64,000 nt of DNA from assembly GCF_025989125.1 (NCBI RefSeq), contig NZ_JAPDNR010000001.1, positions 1,904,301-1,968,300 of the forward strand, given 5' to 3'. A model generated the notes under the pieces. The model made no database searches, had not been told where the DNA came from, and saw only the letters and a program-made list of their open reading frames with translations. Source of the DNA: Chitinophaga nivalis. Its GTDB lineage: Bacteria > Bacteroidota > Bacteroidia > Chitinophagales > Chitinophagaceae. The position numbers and the translations under genes are program-made. This document shows, piece by piece, positions 40,771 through 49,568 of the stretch (positions are counted from its first letter, which is position 1; each line of letters begins with the position of its first letter).

Positions 40771-42084
40771 TTATTTATTCATTTTAACATCTCCGGTTTC
40801 ACCTTTCTGGATGATGAAGATGTTTTTGTTTTCGAAGTACGATGGCGTTTGTTCTCCGTCTTTCAGGTATACCGGCTGGAAATTGTACTGGGTGATAATC
40901 TTCGGAGAAGTTTCTACTTCGCTGTTGAAATACACGCCATTTTCATGCAGCAGTTTTACGAAGTAATACGTCAGATCAAATCCTTTGAACGCCATGTCGG
41001 AAGGGCGTGCGCGGTAAGTTTTGCGGAAGTAGTCGTTGATATACCTGCTGTAATTATCTGCCTTATCGTTGAAATAAGGAGAAGAATAATATACCTGTAA
41101 CCCTTTGAACTCCGGATCTTTCAGTTTAAATACATCCCAGGTAGGCATGCCGAAGATCTGCAGGGGATAGGTAGCGGCACTTACGCTGAGTTTGCGCAGC
41201 AGGTTTTTGGCGCCGTTTTCATCCAGTGCAGTAACGATGATAACATTGGGCCGGTCGGCCAGCAAAACTTTTGCTATTTCTTCCGGGGTAGTACCATCAT
41301 TCCATACCATTTCCCGGATACGGGATTTTTTGTTGCTTTCCAGTTTGTCGTAGGAAGCTTTGAAATCTGCTGCCAGTCTGGATTCGAAGGTGGTGCTCCT
41401 GCGAAACAGCACAATGTTTTTATTGGAGAAAGCATCCTGCACATAGTTTTGCAGGGCTTCACAATGTGTTTTAAGGGTGCTGTTGGTGATAAAGAGGAAA
41501 GGGTTATCGTTGATACCGCCATCGTTGGGGAAGGTCGCCGATACAAAATTGATTTCCTTCTTTTTAGCGAAGTCGCTGAGATCCTTTAATTCCGGATTGC
41601 TCACGGCGCCGATGATCAGGTCGGTGGCATCCAGGGTTCTGTTGCGGATCAGGGAAGCTACATTTTGTTTGCCTTTGCTGTCGTATATATTCACCTTCAG
41701 TGCATATCCCTGTTGCTGCAGGGAGTCCAGCGCCAGTTGGGCGCCTTCATAGAATTCAAGTCCGGGCAGTACATACCGGGGCATGGTGCGACCGGGTAGT
41801 TCGGTGGAGCCGGCAAATACAGAATCCAGGTACAGCGGCGCAAAGATGGCTACGTTGTAAACTGGTTTCTTCACTACTTTACCGAATGCAGGAACGTTGA
41901 AAGGTATTTTGGTGGCCACTTCTTTTTTGTCTTCCGGCTTTTTCTTTTCCGGAGCAGGTTTAGAAAGGGTAGGTGGCGGACCGTCTACGCGACTGGCTGT
42001 TTTCCGGGAAGAAGAACAGGCACTCAGCAGTACCGCCACAGCCAGTCCGGATAACAGGTATCTTAATGAAACTAATTGACTCAT
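40771..42084 (-). CDS. Periplasmic-binding-fold lipoprotein (ABC substrate-binding-like)
   Basis: 437 residues from the ATG at 42084 (MSQLVSLRYLLSGLAVAVLLSACSSS), a lipoprotein signal with lipobox LSAC. The longer frame starting at 42135 adds 17 unlikely residues. A charged linker (EKKKPEDKKEVATK) leads to a type 1 periplasmic-binding fold, with YNVAIFAPLYLDSVF as the first strand, GAQLALDSLQQQG, LIIGAVSNPELKDLSDFA and NVIIVTALDENGAKNLLRKL. It resembles Bacteroidota proteins labelled ABC-type amino-acid binding or LpoA-like. No permease or ATPase gene is adjacent, so a structural or cell-wall role is as likely as transport. It lies downstream of guaA. Confidence 0.82.
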   Translation of the reverse strand: MSQLVSLRYLLSGLAVAVLLSACSSSRKTASRVDGPPPTLSKPAPEKKKPEDKKEVATKIPFNVPAFGKVVKKPVYNVAIFAPLYLDSVFAGSTELPGRTMPRYVLPGLEFYEGAQLALDSLQQQGYALKVNIYDSKGKQNVASLIRNRTLDATDLIIGAVSNPELKDLSDFAKKKEINFVSATFPNDGGINDNPFLFITNSTLKTHCEALQNYVQDAFSNKNIVLFRRSTTFESRLAADFKASYDKLESNKKSRIREMVWNDGTTPEEIAKVLLADRPNVIIVTALDENGAKNLLRKLSVSAATYPLQIFGMPTWDVFKLKDPEFKGLQVYYSSPYFNDKADNYSRYINDYFRKTYRARPSDMAFKGFDLTYYFVKLLHENGVYFNSEVETSPKIITQYNFQPVYLKDGEQTPSYFENKNIFIIQKGETGDVKMNK

Positions 42085-42144
42085 AACTTGCGCTAATTTA
42101 CAAAAATCATTCCGGGGTGTTCCGTGATGGGGCATATAATGAGA

Positions 42145-42180
42145 AGGCGCAAAGAAAATTTAGGTAAAATCTTTGCGCCT
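42145..42180. repeat. Perfect inverted repeat downstream of guaA
   Basis: AGGCGCAAAGA (42145-42155) is complementary to TCTTTGCGCCT (42170-42180), with a 14-nt AT-rich loop. It lies between guaA and the lipoprotein gene on the minus strand. No T-run follows on that strand. It shares the CTTTGCG word with the larger repeat at 47589-47650, which suggests a dispersed intergenic element. Confidence 0.55.
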
Positions 42181-42219
42181 TTGCTCTTTATCTGCTTTCA
42201 CGGGAGTACCCCGTTTTAT

Positions 42220-43758
42220 TTATTCCCACTCGATCGTTGCGGGTGGTTTGGAACTGATATCGTATACAACCCGGTTAATGCCTTTTACCTTGTTAATAAT
42301 GTCGTTGGACATTTTAGCCAGGAATTCGTGCGGGAGGTGTGCCCAGTCAGCGGTCATACCATCTACAGAGGTAACTGCACGCAGTGCCACGGTGAATTCG
42401 TAGGTACGTTCATCGCCCATTACACCTACACTTTGTACCGGCAACAGGATGGTACCTGCCTGCCATACTTTATCATACAAGCCAGCTTCACGCAGTCCTT
42501 CGATATATACAGCATCTGCTTCCTGCAGCATCTGCACTTTCTCAGGGGTGATAGCACCCAGTACGCGGATCGCAAGACCAGGGCCCGGGAACGGATGACG
42601 ACCGAGGAAAACATCGCTGATACCTATTTCGCGGCCTACGCGGCGTACTTCATCTTTAAAGAGGAAGCGCAAAGGTTCTACCAGCTGCATGTTCATTTTT
42701 TCCGGTAAGCCACCTACGTTGTGGTGGGATTTGATGGTAACGGAAGGGCCGTTTACAGAAACGGATTCGATTACATCCGGATAGATGGTACCTTGTCCGA
42801 GGAAGGAAATATCAGTCAGCTGGGTAGCTTCCTGCTGGAATACCTCGATGAACAGGCGGCCGATTATTTTACGTTTCTGTTCCGGATCGGATACGCCATT
42901 GAGCTGACTGTAGAAGAGATCTTTTACATTCACGCCTTTTACGTTCAGGCCCATGTGCTTATAAGACTCCAGTACGGTGTCAAATTCATCTTTACGTAAG
43001 AGACCGTTATCTACGAAGATACAGAACAGGTTTTTGCCAATGGCTTTGTGGATGAGTTCAGCTGCTACGGTAGAATCTACCCCGCCGCTGAGTGCCATTA
43101 CCACTCTTTTATCGCCAACCTGTGTTTTGATTTTTTCGATGGTTTCCTGTACAAAAGCCGCCGGGGTCCAGTCTTGCAGGCACTGGCAGATGTGTACGAG
43201 GAAGTTGCGGAGAATCTGTTTGCCTTCCAGGGAGTGTGTTACTTCCGGGTGGAACTGCAGACCGAATATTGGATTGGCCGCTGCAGTAGTGCTTTTGAAG
43301 GCAGCAACGGGAATATTTTCTGTAGTAGCGATGATATCAAAACCGGCAGGAATACGTTTGATGGTGTCGGAGTGACTCATCCATACCTGGCTTTTGGCAG
43401 AAATATCGTATAAAAGTTTTTCCTCTTTGTCGGTGTGTTCCATAAAAGCGCGGCCGTATTCACGGATGTTGCTTTTCGCCACTTCTCCACCAAAGTTTTT
43501 AGCCATCATCTGGGCGCCGTAGCAGATGCCCAATACCGGTACTTTAGCGGCTATGGCGGCGATGTCAATGTTGGGAGCCCCTTCGTCATTTACGGAAAAC
43601 GGACTACCGGATAAAATAACACCTTTGATCGTTTCGTCCCACGTAATGGGCTGGAGACAAGGTTTAATTTCGCAATAAACATTCAGTTCCCGGATGCTGC
43701 GTGCAATCAGCTGTGTGTATTGGGAGCCGAAATCGAGGATAAGTATCTTTTCTGTCAT
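42220..43758 (-). CDS. guaA: GMP synthase (glutamine-hydrolysing)
   Basis: A 512-residue enzyme converting XMP, ATP and glutamine to GMP. The class I glutamine amidotransferase domain (about 1-195) has the nucleophile Cys79 in GICYGAQ and HPEVTHS with the catalytic His/Glu. The ATP-pyrophosphatase domain follows, with the P-loop ALSGGVDSTVAAELI. The C-terminal dimerisation domain ends KPPATIEWE, as in GuaA. It is transcribed from its own promoter (TATCTTTG box, 43766-43773 on the minus strand), a few nt before the ATG. Confidence 0.97.
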   Translation of the reverse strand: MTEKILILDFGSQYTQLIARSIRELNVYCEIKPCLQPITWDETIKGVILSGSPFSVNDEGAPNIDIAAIAAKVPVLGICYGAQMMAKNFGGEVAKSNIREYGRAFMEHTDKEEKLLYDISAKSQVWMSHSDTIKRIPAGFDIIATTENIPVAAFKSTTAAANPIFGLQFHPEVTHSLEGKQILRNFLVHICQCLQDWTPAAFVQETIEKIKTQVGDKRVVMALSGGVDSTVAAELIHKAIGKNLFCIFVDNGLLRKDEFDTVLESYKHMGLNVKGVNVKDLFYSQLNGVSDPEQKRKIIGRLFIEVFQQEATQLTDISFLGQGTIYPDVIESVSVNGPSVTIKSHHNVGGLPEKMNMQLVEPLRFLFKDEVRRVGREIGISDVFLGRHPFPGPGLAIRVLGAITPEKVQMLQEADAVYIEGLREAGLYDKVWQAGTILLPVQSVGVMGDERTYEFTVALRAVTSVDGMTADWAHLPHEFLAKMSNDIINKVKGINRVVYDISSKPPATIEWE

Positions 43759-43765
43759 GGTGGTG

Positions 43766-43773
43766 CAAAGATA
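43766..43773 (-). promoter_or_regulatory. Bacteroidota -7 element (TATCTTTG) for guaA
   Basis: On the minus strand this is an exact TAnnTTTG match, 7 nt upstream of the ATG at 43758, leaving at most a 3-4-nt leader. Confidence 0.55.
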
Positions 43774-43852
43774 AAGCCCTTATGCCAAATTCGGATTTTG
43801 AAATTAGAAAATCAGAAATCTAATCGTATCTTTCTTCCATAATCCAAGTTCC

Positions 43853-44587
43853 ATGCAAATGAAATTATTCCTGTACTATGCCTTCACGGGTATCATGGTA
43901 TGTACTGTTTTGAACGCCTGCAACGTTGTCAACCGAAATCAGATTAAAGGCAGTGGTCATATTGTAAAAGAAGAACGCACAGTTCCCGCTTTCCATAAAA
44001 TTAAAGTAGAAGGCAGTATCGATGTATACTTGTCACAGGGGGCAGCCAAACCAGCTGTGATAGAGGCGGAAGATAACATTATTCCCCTGGTGGAAATTGT
44101 GGAAGAAGACGGAAAACTGATTATACGCCAGCGGCGCAATACCCATATCAATACCCGTAAGAGCATCAGCGTATACCTGACAACGCCGGACGTAGACGAA
44201 GCGGGGGTATCCGGTTCGGGCGATATTAAGCTGGTAGATAAGTTTAATGCCAAGGAAAAGATGATCCTGAGCCTGTCTGGTTCCGGTAACATCAGCGGGC
44301 AGGTGAATGCCCCGTTGATAAAAGCGTCTATTACCGGTTCTGGCGATATGAGTCTGAGGGGCGAAAGCCGGGATCTGAGTCTGACAATTGCCGGTAGTGG
44401 CGATTTTAAAGGCACTGAGCTTTTGGCAGAAAATGTAAATGTGAATATTGCCGGTAGTGGTAATGCAGATGTTTATGCAAGTGTTAGCCTGGATGTAAAA
44501 GTGGCTGGTTCGGGTGATGTCCGGTATAAGGGAAGTCCTCAGATATCCTCTTCCATAGCGGGTTCCGGCTCTGTTACCAAGAAATAG
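43853..44587 (+). CDS. Head-GIN-domain lipoprotein (DUF2807)
   Basis: 244 residues with a lipoprotein signal (MQMKLFLYYAFTGIMVCTVLNAC, lipobox LNAC). The mature part is a DUF2807 head-GIN beta solenoid, with G(S)GD/N-type turns repeated along it: VSGSGDIKL, LSGSGNISG, ITGSGDMSL, IAGSGDFKG, IAGSGNADV and VAGSGDVRY. It ends GSGSVTKK. Such proteins are abundant in Bacteroidota and sit on the envelope, with no known reaction. The next gene (darA-like) is 280 bp away, so this one is probably not part of that operon. An in-frame ATG at 43859 (MKLFLYY) is also possible. Confidence 0.87.
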   Translation: MQMKLFLYYAFTGIMVCTVLNACNVVNRNQIKGSGHIVKEERTVPAFHKIKVEGSIDVYLSQGAAKPAVIEAEDNIIPLVEIVEEDGKLIIRQRRNTHINTRKSISVYLTTPDVDEAGVSGSGDIKLVDKFNAKEKMILSLSGSGNISGQVNAPLIKASITGSGDMSLRGESRDLSLTIAGSGDFKGTELLAENVNVNIAGSGNADVYASVSLDVKVAGSGDVRYKGSPQISSSIAGSGSVTKK

Positions 44588-44685
44588 GAAATAAAGATTT
44601 ACAAATTTTTAACAATTATATTATCATACGACTAACATTTTCTATGTTATTTAGTGTGGTATTTAACTAACTAAAGTCCTTTTGC

Positions 44686-44731
44686 CCAGGTACTGCAACA
44701 ATATTTTAAAGCCGGTTGATGCAGTACCTGG
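44686..44731. repeat. 12-bp inverted repeat ahead of the biosynthetic operon
   Basis: CCAGGTACTGCA (44686-44697) and TGCAGTACCTGG (44720-44731) are exact complements with a 22-nt loop. No T-run follows. It lies 137 bp upstream of the darA-like start and 98 bp after the GIN gene stop. Either an operator, a leader RNA stem or the GIN transcript's end. Confidence 0.5.
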
Positions 44732-44867
44732 CTAGGGCACAATCCTCTACCGTATACATTCTTTCCCCCTTTCCCTTCCTGTCCAACATCAAATTATCAT
44801 TAAATGATATAAATGGTGCCGTTTTTTTGTATGTTTACGGTTTGAATGTTGAACTCCGTTTCCTTTT

Positions 44868-45794
44868 ATGAACGAAAGACCTAAAATCCTGGTCGTATAC
44901 TATACGCAAACAGGACAACTGAAAAGGATTATAGATCATGTGCTGACTCCCCTGGAAGGGAAGGCAGATATTACATTTGAGCAGCTGGTGCCGGTAACAC
45001 CGTTTCCTTTCCCGTGGGGAAAGCAGCAGTTTTACGATACCATGCCGGAAACAGTGCAAAGTACGCCGCGTGCTATTCAGCCACTGAAAGTGGATGTAAA
45101 TGCACATTTTGATCTGGTTATCCTGGCTTATCAGCCCTGGTTTTTATCGCCGTCACAGCCTACGGCAGCTTTCCTGCAAAGTGAAGCGGCTACCCGGTTG
45201 TTAAAAGGCAAACCTGTATTGACATTAATGGGAAGCCGTAATATGTGGCTCAATGCGCAGGAAAAAGTGAAAGGTTATCTGCAAAAGGCAGGCGCCAACC
45301 TGGTTGGCAACATTGTACTGGTAGATAAATCACCTAACCTGATATCGCTGATTACCATATTACGCTGGGCTTTCAAAGGAAAAAAAGAAGCCACCCGCTT
45401 TTTGCCGCAGGCAGGGGTACAGGAAAATGAAATCCTGACTTCCGGCCGTTTTGCCGAGCCAATAGGCCGTGCGCTGGCCAATAAAACATGGGAGCAGCTG
45501 CATCCGGAACTGCTGGCTCTCAATGCCGTAGAATTGATCCCTAACCTGGTATTGCTGGAAGACAATGGTATTAAAGCCTTCCGTTTCTGGGCTAAATTTA
45601 TCAGCGAAAAAGGAGGACCTGGTGCCGCTTCCCGTCAGGCACGGGTTTCCATGTACAGAGGTTTGTTGTTGGTTGGTATCTTCGTATTAACACCTGTAAC
45701 GCTTCTCTCTTCTCTTATAAAACGTAACCTGAAAAAGAATCAGCTGCTGCGTGAAGTGGAGTACTATAAAGGTATTGCCTTCCGCGGAGAATGA
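44868..45794 (+). CDS. darA: Dialkylresorcinol biosynthesis protein, DarA-like
   Basis: 308 residues. The N-terminus ILVVYYTQTGQLKRI reads as a flavodoxin-type phosphate-binding loop, followed by a Rossmann-like core (LVILAYQPWFLSPSQPTAAFL, then VLTLMGSRNMWLNAQEKVKGYL) and a C-terminal hydrophobic stretch (YRGLLLVGIFVLTPVTLLSSLI, about 268-288). This matches proteins annotated as dialkylresorcinol condensing enzyme DarA in Bacteroidota. In characterised pathways DarB makes the cyclohexanedione ring from two beta-keto chains, and DarA is thought to aromatise it. The role here is inference from family and the neighbouring DarB. It opens a plus-strand operon running to 53475. Confidence 0.78.
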   Translation: MNERPKILVVYYTQTGQLKRIIDHVLTPLEGKADITFEQLVPVTPFPFPWGKQQFYDTMPETVQSTPRAIQPLKVDVNAHFDLVILAYQPWFLSPSQPTAAFLQSEAATRLLKGKPVLTLMGSRNMWLNAQEKVKGYLQKAGANLVGNIVLVDKSPNLISLITILRWAFKGKKEATRFLPQAGVQENEILTSGRFAEPIGRALANKTWEQLHPELLALNAVELIPNLVLLEDNGIKAFRFWAKFISEKGGPGAASRQARVSMYRGLLLVGIFVLTPVTLLSSLIKRNLKKNQLLREVEYYKGIAFRGE

Positions 45795-45812
45795 TATTTC
45801 GCAAAGAGTAAT

Positions 45813-45820
45813 TAGCTTTG
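45813..45820 (+). promoter_or_regulatory. Possible internal -7 element (TAGCTTTG)
   Basis: An exact TAnnTTTG match in the 211-bp gap between darA-like and darB-like. It would give a leader of about 185 nt before the ATG at 46006. The rest of that gap is AT-rich, and GCCGCTAT/ATAACGGC just after the box makes a small imperfect stem. Whether it is a real promoter is unclear. Confidence 0.3.
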
Positions 45821-46005
45821 CCGCTATAGGAATAACGGCTGTACCGTGGCGTGATAATTGTAATTCGCTTTAGAATTATATATTTACGTCTGTCTATATC
45901 GAGAACGTATATAAATTTAAACATGTTTATCACCGCGGCTTACCTGGCAGGAAAACTGTTTTACTAAGGTTTTGCATGTGGCCTTAAAAGACGAATTATA
46001 TTCAA

Positions 46006-47142
46006 ATGAAGGAAGTTTATATTACCAGGCTATCTAAATTTTTGCCTAACAAGCCTGTTGAAAATGAAGAAATGGAGAGCATCCTCGGAATGGTTGATGG
46101 AAAAGCTTCCCGTGCACGTTTAAAGATCCTGGGGAATAACAAGATCAAAACCCGTTATTACTCCCTCGACGAACAGGGCAGGTCTACGCACTCCAATGCA
46201 CAGATGACTGCAGCCGCCGTAGCAGAATTGTTTGATGAACAATTTCCTATCAGCAAACTGCAGTTACTGGCCTGTGGTACCACTTCTCCTGATCAGTTAT
46301 TACCTAACCATGCCGCTATGGTACATGGTATCCTGCAATGCCAGCCGGTAGAGCTGATTGCAGCTACCGGTGCGTGTGCAGCAGGTATGCAGGCATTCAA
46401 ATACGCCTGGATGTCTATTCGTTGTGGTAATACCAGTAATGCGGTGAGTACAGGTTCTGAGAAATTTTCTGCCTGGATGCTGGCAAAGAAATTTCAACCG
46501 GAAGCGGAAAATCTGAAAAGCCTGGATGAAAATCCTATCATCGCTTTTGAAAAGGATTTCCTGCGCTGGATGTTGTCTGATGGCGCCAGTGCCGCACTTT
46601 TCCAGGATAAACCTAACGAAACAGGATTATCCCTGCGGGTAGACTGGGTAGAAATTGCTTCCTATGCACATGAACTGGAAACCTGTATGTATGCCGGTGC
46701 GATCAAACAACCGGATGGCAGCACCACCGGCTGGATCGATATGACACCGGAAGAGTGGGCGCAGCACAGTGTATTCTCCTTCAAACAAGACACCCGTTTA
46801 CTGGGTAAAAATATTGTTCCTTCCGGCGCTAAAATGTGGAAAGAACTGGTAGAACGTTATAATATCAATCTGGATGAAATAGATTTCTTCCTGCCGCATC
46901 TGTCTTCTGAATTCTTCCGGTTAAAAATCGATGAAGAAATCACCCGTCTTGGTGTACCTATTCCGCTGGAAAAATGGTTTACCAACCTGGCGAATGTAGG
47001 CAACGTGGGTACGGCATCGCCTTACCTGATGCTGGAAGAACTGATGAGCACCGGCCGCTTTAAGAAAGGGCAGAAGGTGGTGATGATGGTGCCGGAAAGT
47101 GCCCGTTTTTCATATGCTTATGCACACATCACTGTGGTGTAA
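46006..47142 (+). CDS. darB: Beta-ketoacyl-ACP synthase III family, DarB-like
   Basis: A 378-residue KAS III-fold condensing enzyme. The nucleophile is Cys124 in AATGACAAGMQAF. The remaining KAS III residues are a His in FFLPHLSSEFF and an Asn in NLANVGNVGTASPYLMLEEL, so the Cys-His-Asn set is intact. DarB-type ketosynthases join two beta-ketoacyl chains to form the 1,3-cyclohexanedione precursor of dialkylresorcinols, the lipid half of flexirubins. The surrounding genes support that rather than a fatty-acid FabH role, and no other pathway gene of FabH type is adjacent. A 26-bp gap separates it from the next gene. Confidence 0.85.
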   Translation: MKEVYITRLSKFLPNKPVENEEMESILGMVDGKASRARLKILGNNKIKTRYYSLDEQGRSTHSNAQMTAAAVAELFDEQFPISKLQLLACGTTSPDQLLPNHAAMVHGILQCQPVELIAATGACAAGMQAFKYAWMSIRCGNTSNAVSTGSEKFSAWMLAKKFQPEAENLKSLDENPIIAFEKDFLRWMLSDGASAALFQDKPNETGLSLRVDWVEIASYAHELETCMYAGAIKQPDGSTTGWIDMTPEEWAQHSVFSFKQDTRLLGKNIVPSGAKMWKELVERYNINLDEIDFFLPHLSSEFFRLKIDEEITRLGVPIPLEKWFTNLANVGNVGTASPYLMLEELMSTGRFKKGQKVVMMVPESARFSYAYAHITVV

Positions 47143-47169
47143 GCTGTCATCTAAAAAAGCACTGCCAAT

Positions 47170-47568
47170 ATGAAAAAAGAGGAAGTTCCTCAGGATGGCG
47201 ATAATTTGCATGAAGGTACCTTCAAACAGATTATGTACGCTGTGGATAACTCCGGTAATTATGTGCAGGTACAAAGTGCAGGGTGGGAACCGGAAAATAT
47301 CGCACTGGGCCAGGCTTGGGACGAAGTAAATGAAAGGGTGAAAACTGCCCGCGCACGCGTGGAAGCAGGAGAAATAAGCCCGGTTGCCTACTATATGGAA
47401 AAGAACCTGATGGACCTGGCTTTACTGGCCAGCTATGTCGGTAAATTCCAGTGGCAGGTAAAAAGGCATATGAAGCCCGCCGTATTCAAACGCCTCAGCG
47501 AACGCATGTTGCAGCGGTACGCAGATGCCTTCAAAGTAACGATAACAGATCTGAAGCTGATCAAATAA
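47170..47568 (+). CDS. Small conserved protein of the biosynthetic operon
   Basis: 132 residues, cytosolic and mostly helical. Not assigned to any family I can name. The N-terminal third has YAVDNSGNYVQVQSAGWEPENIALGQAW, a pattern like a bound domain turn, and the rest is helical and basic (VKRHMKPAVFKRLSERML). No cysteine is present and no catalytic residues stand out. Its position, 26 bp after the KAS III gene and 98 bp before the BtrH-like gene, makes it part of the pathway. A scaffold or accessory role is a guess. Confidence 0.72.
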   Translation: MKKEEVPQDGDNLHEGTFKQIMYAVDNSGNYVQVQSAGWEPENIALGQAWDEVNERVKTARARVEAGEISPVAYYMEKNLMDLALLASYVGKFQWQVKRHMKPAVFKRLSERMLQRYADAFKVTITDLKLIK

Positions 47569-47588
47569 ATTGCCGGCAACAGCACCAG

Positions 47589-47650
47589 GGAGCAAAGCCG
47601 CAAAGCTTACAGCGATAATCTTTGCGTTCTTTGCTCCTTTGCGTCTTTGC
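47589..47650. repeat. CTTTGCG-type intergenic repeat in the operon
   Basis: GGAGCAAAGCCGCAAAG (47589-47605) is a near-complement of CTTTGCGTTCTTTGCTCC (47620-47637). A further CTTTGCGTCTTTGC follows at 47637-47650. The whole 62 bp fills most of the gap before the BtrH-like gene. The shared word with 42145-42180 points to a dispersed palindromic element; an RNA stem of this size could slow ribosomes or transcription in the operon. Confidence 0.6.
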
Positions 47651-47666
47651 AGGATCAATAAATATT

Positions 47667-48671
47667 ATGAACAATACAATCTTCCATCACAAACAAACCG
47701 CACACTGCGAAAGCGGGGTTATTTCCAACCTGCTGGGGCACCATGGTTTGAAGATCAGCGAACCGATGGCCTTCGGTATCGGCGCGGGTCTTTTTTTCGC
47801 TCATTTGCCTTTTATTAAGGTAAATGGCGTACCCGGCACCACCTACCGGATATGGCCAGGCGCTATTTCCCAACGCGTGTGTAAGCGGCTGGGTGTAAAG
47901 ATGGAGGCAGCAAAATTTTCTACCCCGGCAAAAGGGATGGCCGCACTCGATGACGTCATTGAAGCCGGTATTCCGGTAGGACTGCTGTCCAGTGTATATT
48001 ACCTGCCTTATTTCCCTGCTTCCTATCGTTTTCACTTCAATGCCCATAACCTCGTGGTATATGGTAAAAAAGAGGGGCAATACCTGGTGAGTGATCCGGT
48101 GATGGATACCGTTACGGAAATAGATCCGGACAGCCTGGTGCAGGCCCGTTTTGCCAAAGGATTTCCGGCTCCCAAAGGAAAAATGTACTATCCGGTACAC
48201 GTACCGGCTAATGCATCATTCCGGCAGCCTATTAAAGAAGGTATTCAACAGACTTGTCATTATATGCTGAAAGTACCCTTACCCATGTTTGGTGTAAGTG
48301 GTATCCGTTTCCTGGCCAACCGGGTGAAATCCTATCCGGAAAAAGTGGGCGACCGCAAAGCTACCCTGTACCTGGGTAATGTGATCCGTATGCAGGAAGA
48401 AATTGGTACCGGCGGCGCCGGATTCCGTTTCCTGTATGCCGCATTTTTACAGGAAGCTGCAGAGATGCTGCAAAAAGACGAGTTGGGAAAACTGGCAGGA
48501 GAACTCACCAAAACCGGTGATCTCTGGCGTAACTTTGCCTTTGCCGCCGGACGTGTATGTAAAAGCAGGGCTGCAGATACCGTGTCTTATAAAGACCTCA
48601 GTGAAATGCTGCTGCAATGCGCCGCTTCCGAAGACGCATTTTTCCGTAAACTGGCACAGGTAAAATGGTAA
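47667..48671 (+). CDS. BtrH N-terminal domain protein (putative ACP-to-acceptor acyltransferase)
   Basis: 334 residues from the ATG at 47667. The earlier in-frame TTG at 47622 lies in the repeat. The N-terminus NTIFHHKQTAHCESGVISNLLGHHGL shows the conserved Cys that BtrH of butirosin biosynthesis uses to take an acyl group from an ACP and move it to an acceptor. GIGAGLFFAHLPF and the NLVVYGKKEGQYLVSDPV segment match the same peptidase-like fold. The C-terminal part (about 190-334) is helical, of the DUF4872 type seen with BtrH domains. With the ACP, ketosynthases and exporter it suggests that an acyl product is handed from ACP to an unknown acceptor before export. Confidence 0.82.
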   Translation: MNNTIFHHKQTAHCESGVISNLLGHHGLKISEPMAFGIGAGLFFAHLPFIKVNGVPGTTYRIWPGAISQRVCKRLGVKMEAAKFSTPAKGMAALDDVIEAGIPVGLLSSVYYLPYFPASYRFHFNAHNLVVYGKKEGQYLVSDPVMDTVTEIDPDSLVQARFAKGFPAPKGKMYYPVHVPANASFRQPIKEGIQQTCHYMLKVPLPMFGVSGIRFLANRVKSYPEKVGDRKATLYLGNVIRMQEEIGTGGAGFRFLYAAFLQEAAEMLQKDELGKLAGELTKTGDLWRNFAFAAGRVCKSRAADTVSYKDLSEMLLQCAASEDAFFRKLAQVKW

Positions 48672-48740
48672 TCCGATACAGTTGTATTACGAATGAGGAA
48701 ACCGGGGCGATAATATTCGTAAAGCACTATAACAATTGCT

Positions 48741-49487
48741 ATGTTCAGCATCGCTGTAAATGAATTATATAAAACCTACAAAGGTGCACTGGGCCCTACT
48801 TTGCAAGGACTCTCCTTCGCATTTCCGGAAGGGAAAATAGCCGGCTTGCTGGGACCTAACGGCGCCGGTAAGACCACTACCATTTCCATTTTATGCGGAC
48901 TGGTAAGAGGCGACAACGGTGAAGTAATGATTCACGGTAAAAAACAGGACGCCGCCAACCGGGAAACAATCAAACAAATCATTGGTATTGTTCCTCAGCA
49001 GATAGCCCTGTATCCACAGTTATCAGCGGTAGAAAACCTGACCTATTTTGGTAACCTGTATGGCTTTAAAGGGAAACCCCTTTTACAGAAAATCATGCAT
49101 TACCTGGAATTATTCGGACTCGAAAAGAGTGCCCATAAAGAAATTCATAAATACTCCGGTGGTATGAAACGGCGGGCTAATATCATTGCAGCCATCCTGC
49201 ATGATCCTCGTTTGCTGATACTGGATGAACCTACTGCCGGTGTAGATGTACAATCACGTAGCATGATCCTGCAATTCCTGCGCGAATATAACCGGCAGGG
49301 TGCCAGTATCCTGTATACTTCCCATCTGCTGGAAGAAGCACAATCTCTGTGTGAAGAAGTGGTGATTATGGATGAAGGTAAAATGATAGTACAGGGAAAT
49401 CCGCTGCGGCTGATTGCCGAACATCCGCATTGCCGCAACCTGGAAGATGTATTTCTGCATTTTACCGGACAGGCGTTAAGAGACTGA
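48741..49487 (+). CDS. ABC transporter ATP-binding protein
   Basis: A 248-residue ATPase for an ABC-2-type exporter. Walker A is GPNGAGKT (38-45 region), IVPQQIALYPQLSAVENL is the Q-loop region, YSGGMKRRANI the signature, and LLILDEPTAGVD Walker B. The H-loop is TSHLLEEA. It is the typical partner of the permease that begins 81 bp later. In this cluster it probably exports the polyene or resorcinol product, or flips it across the inner membrane. Confidence 0.92.
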   Translation: MFSIAVNELYKTYKGALGPTLQGLSFAFPEGKIAGLLGPNGAGKTTTISILCGLVRGDNGEVMIHGKKQDAANRETIKQIIGIVPQQIALYPQLSAVENLTYFGNLYGFKGKPLLQKIMHYLELFGLEKSAHKEIHKYSGGMKRRANIIAAILHDPRLLILDEPTAGVDVQSRSMILQFLREYNRQGASILYTSHLLEEAQSLCEEVVIMDEGKMIVQGNPLRLIAEHPHCRNLEDVFLHFTGQALRD

Positions 49488-49568
49488 CAACTAACTGTTC
49501 CTGGTCCTATCATGTGACCGGAATTTTTTAATGATATATTAAATGCTACCGGCTACCCGCCTATTGCT

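Noticed and set aside
42186..42214. Small ACGGG/CCCGT hairpin just past guaA
   Set aside because: The T-rich stretch lies on the wrong side for the minus-strand gene, and the stem is only 5 bp.
47622..47666. In-frame TTG start adding 15 residues to the BtrH-like protein
   Set aside because: The added codons lie in the CTTTGCG repeat. The ATG at 47667 gives the normal family start.
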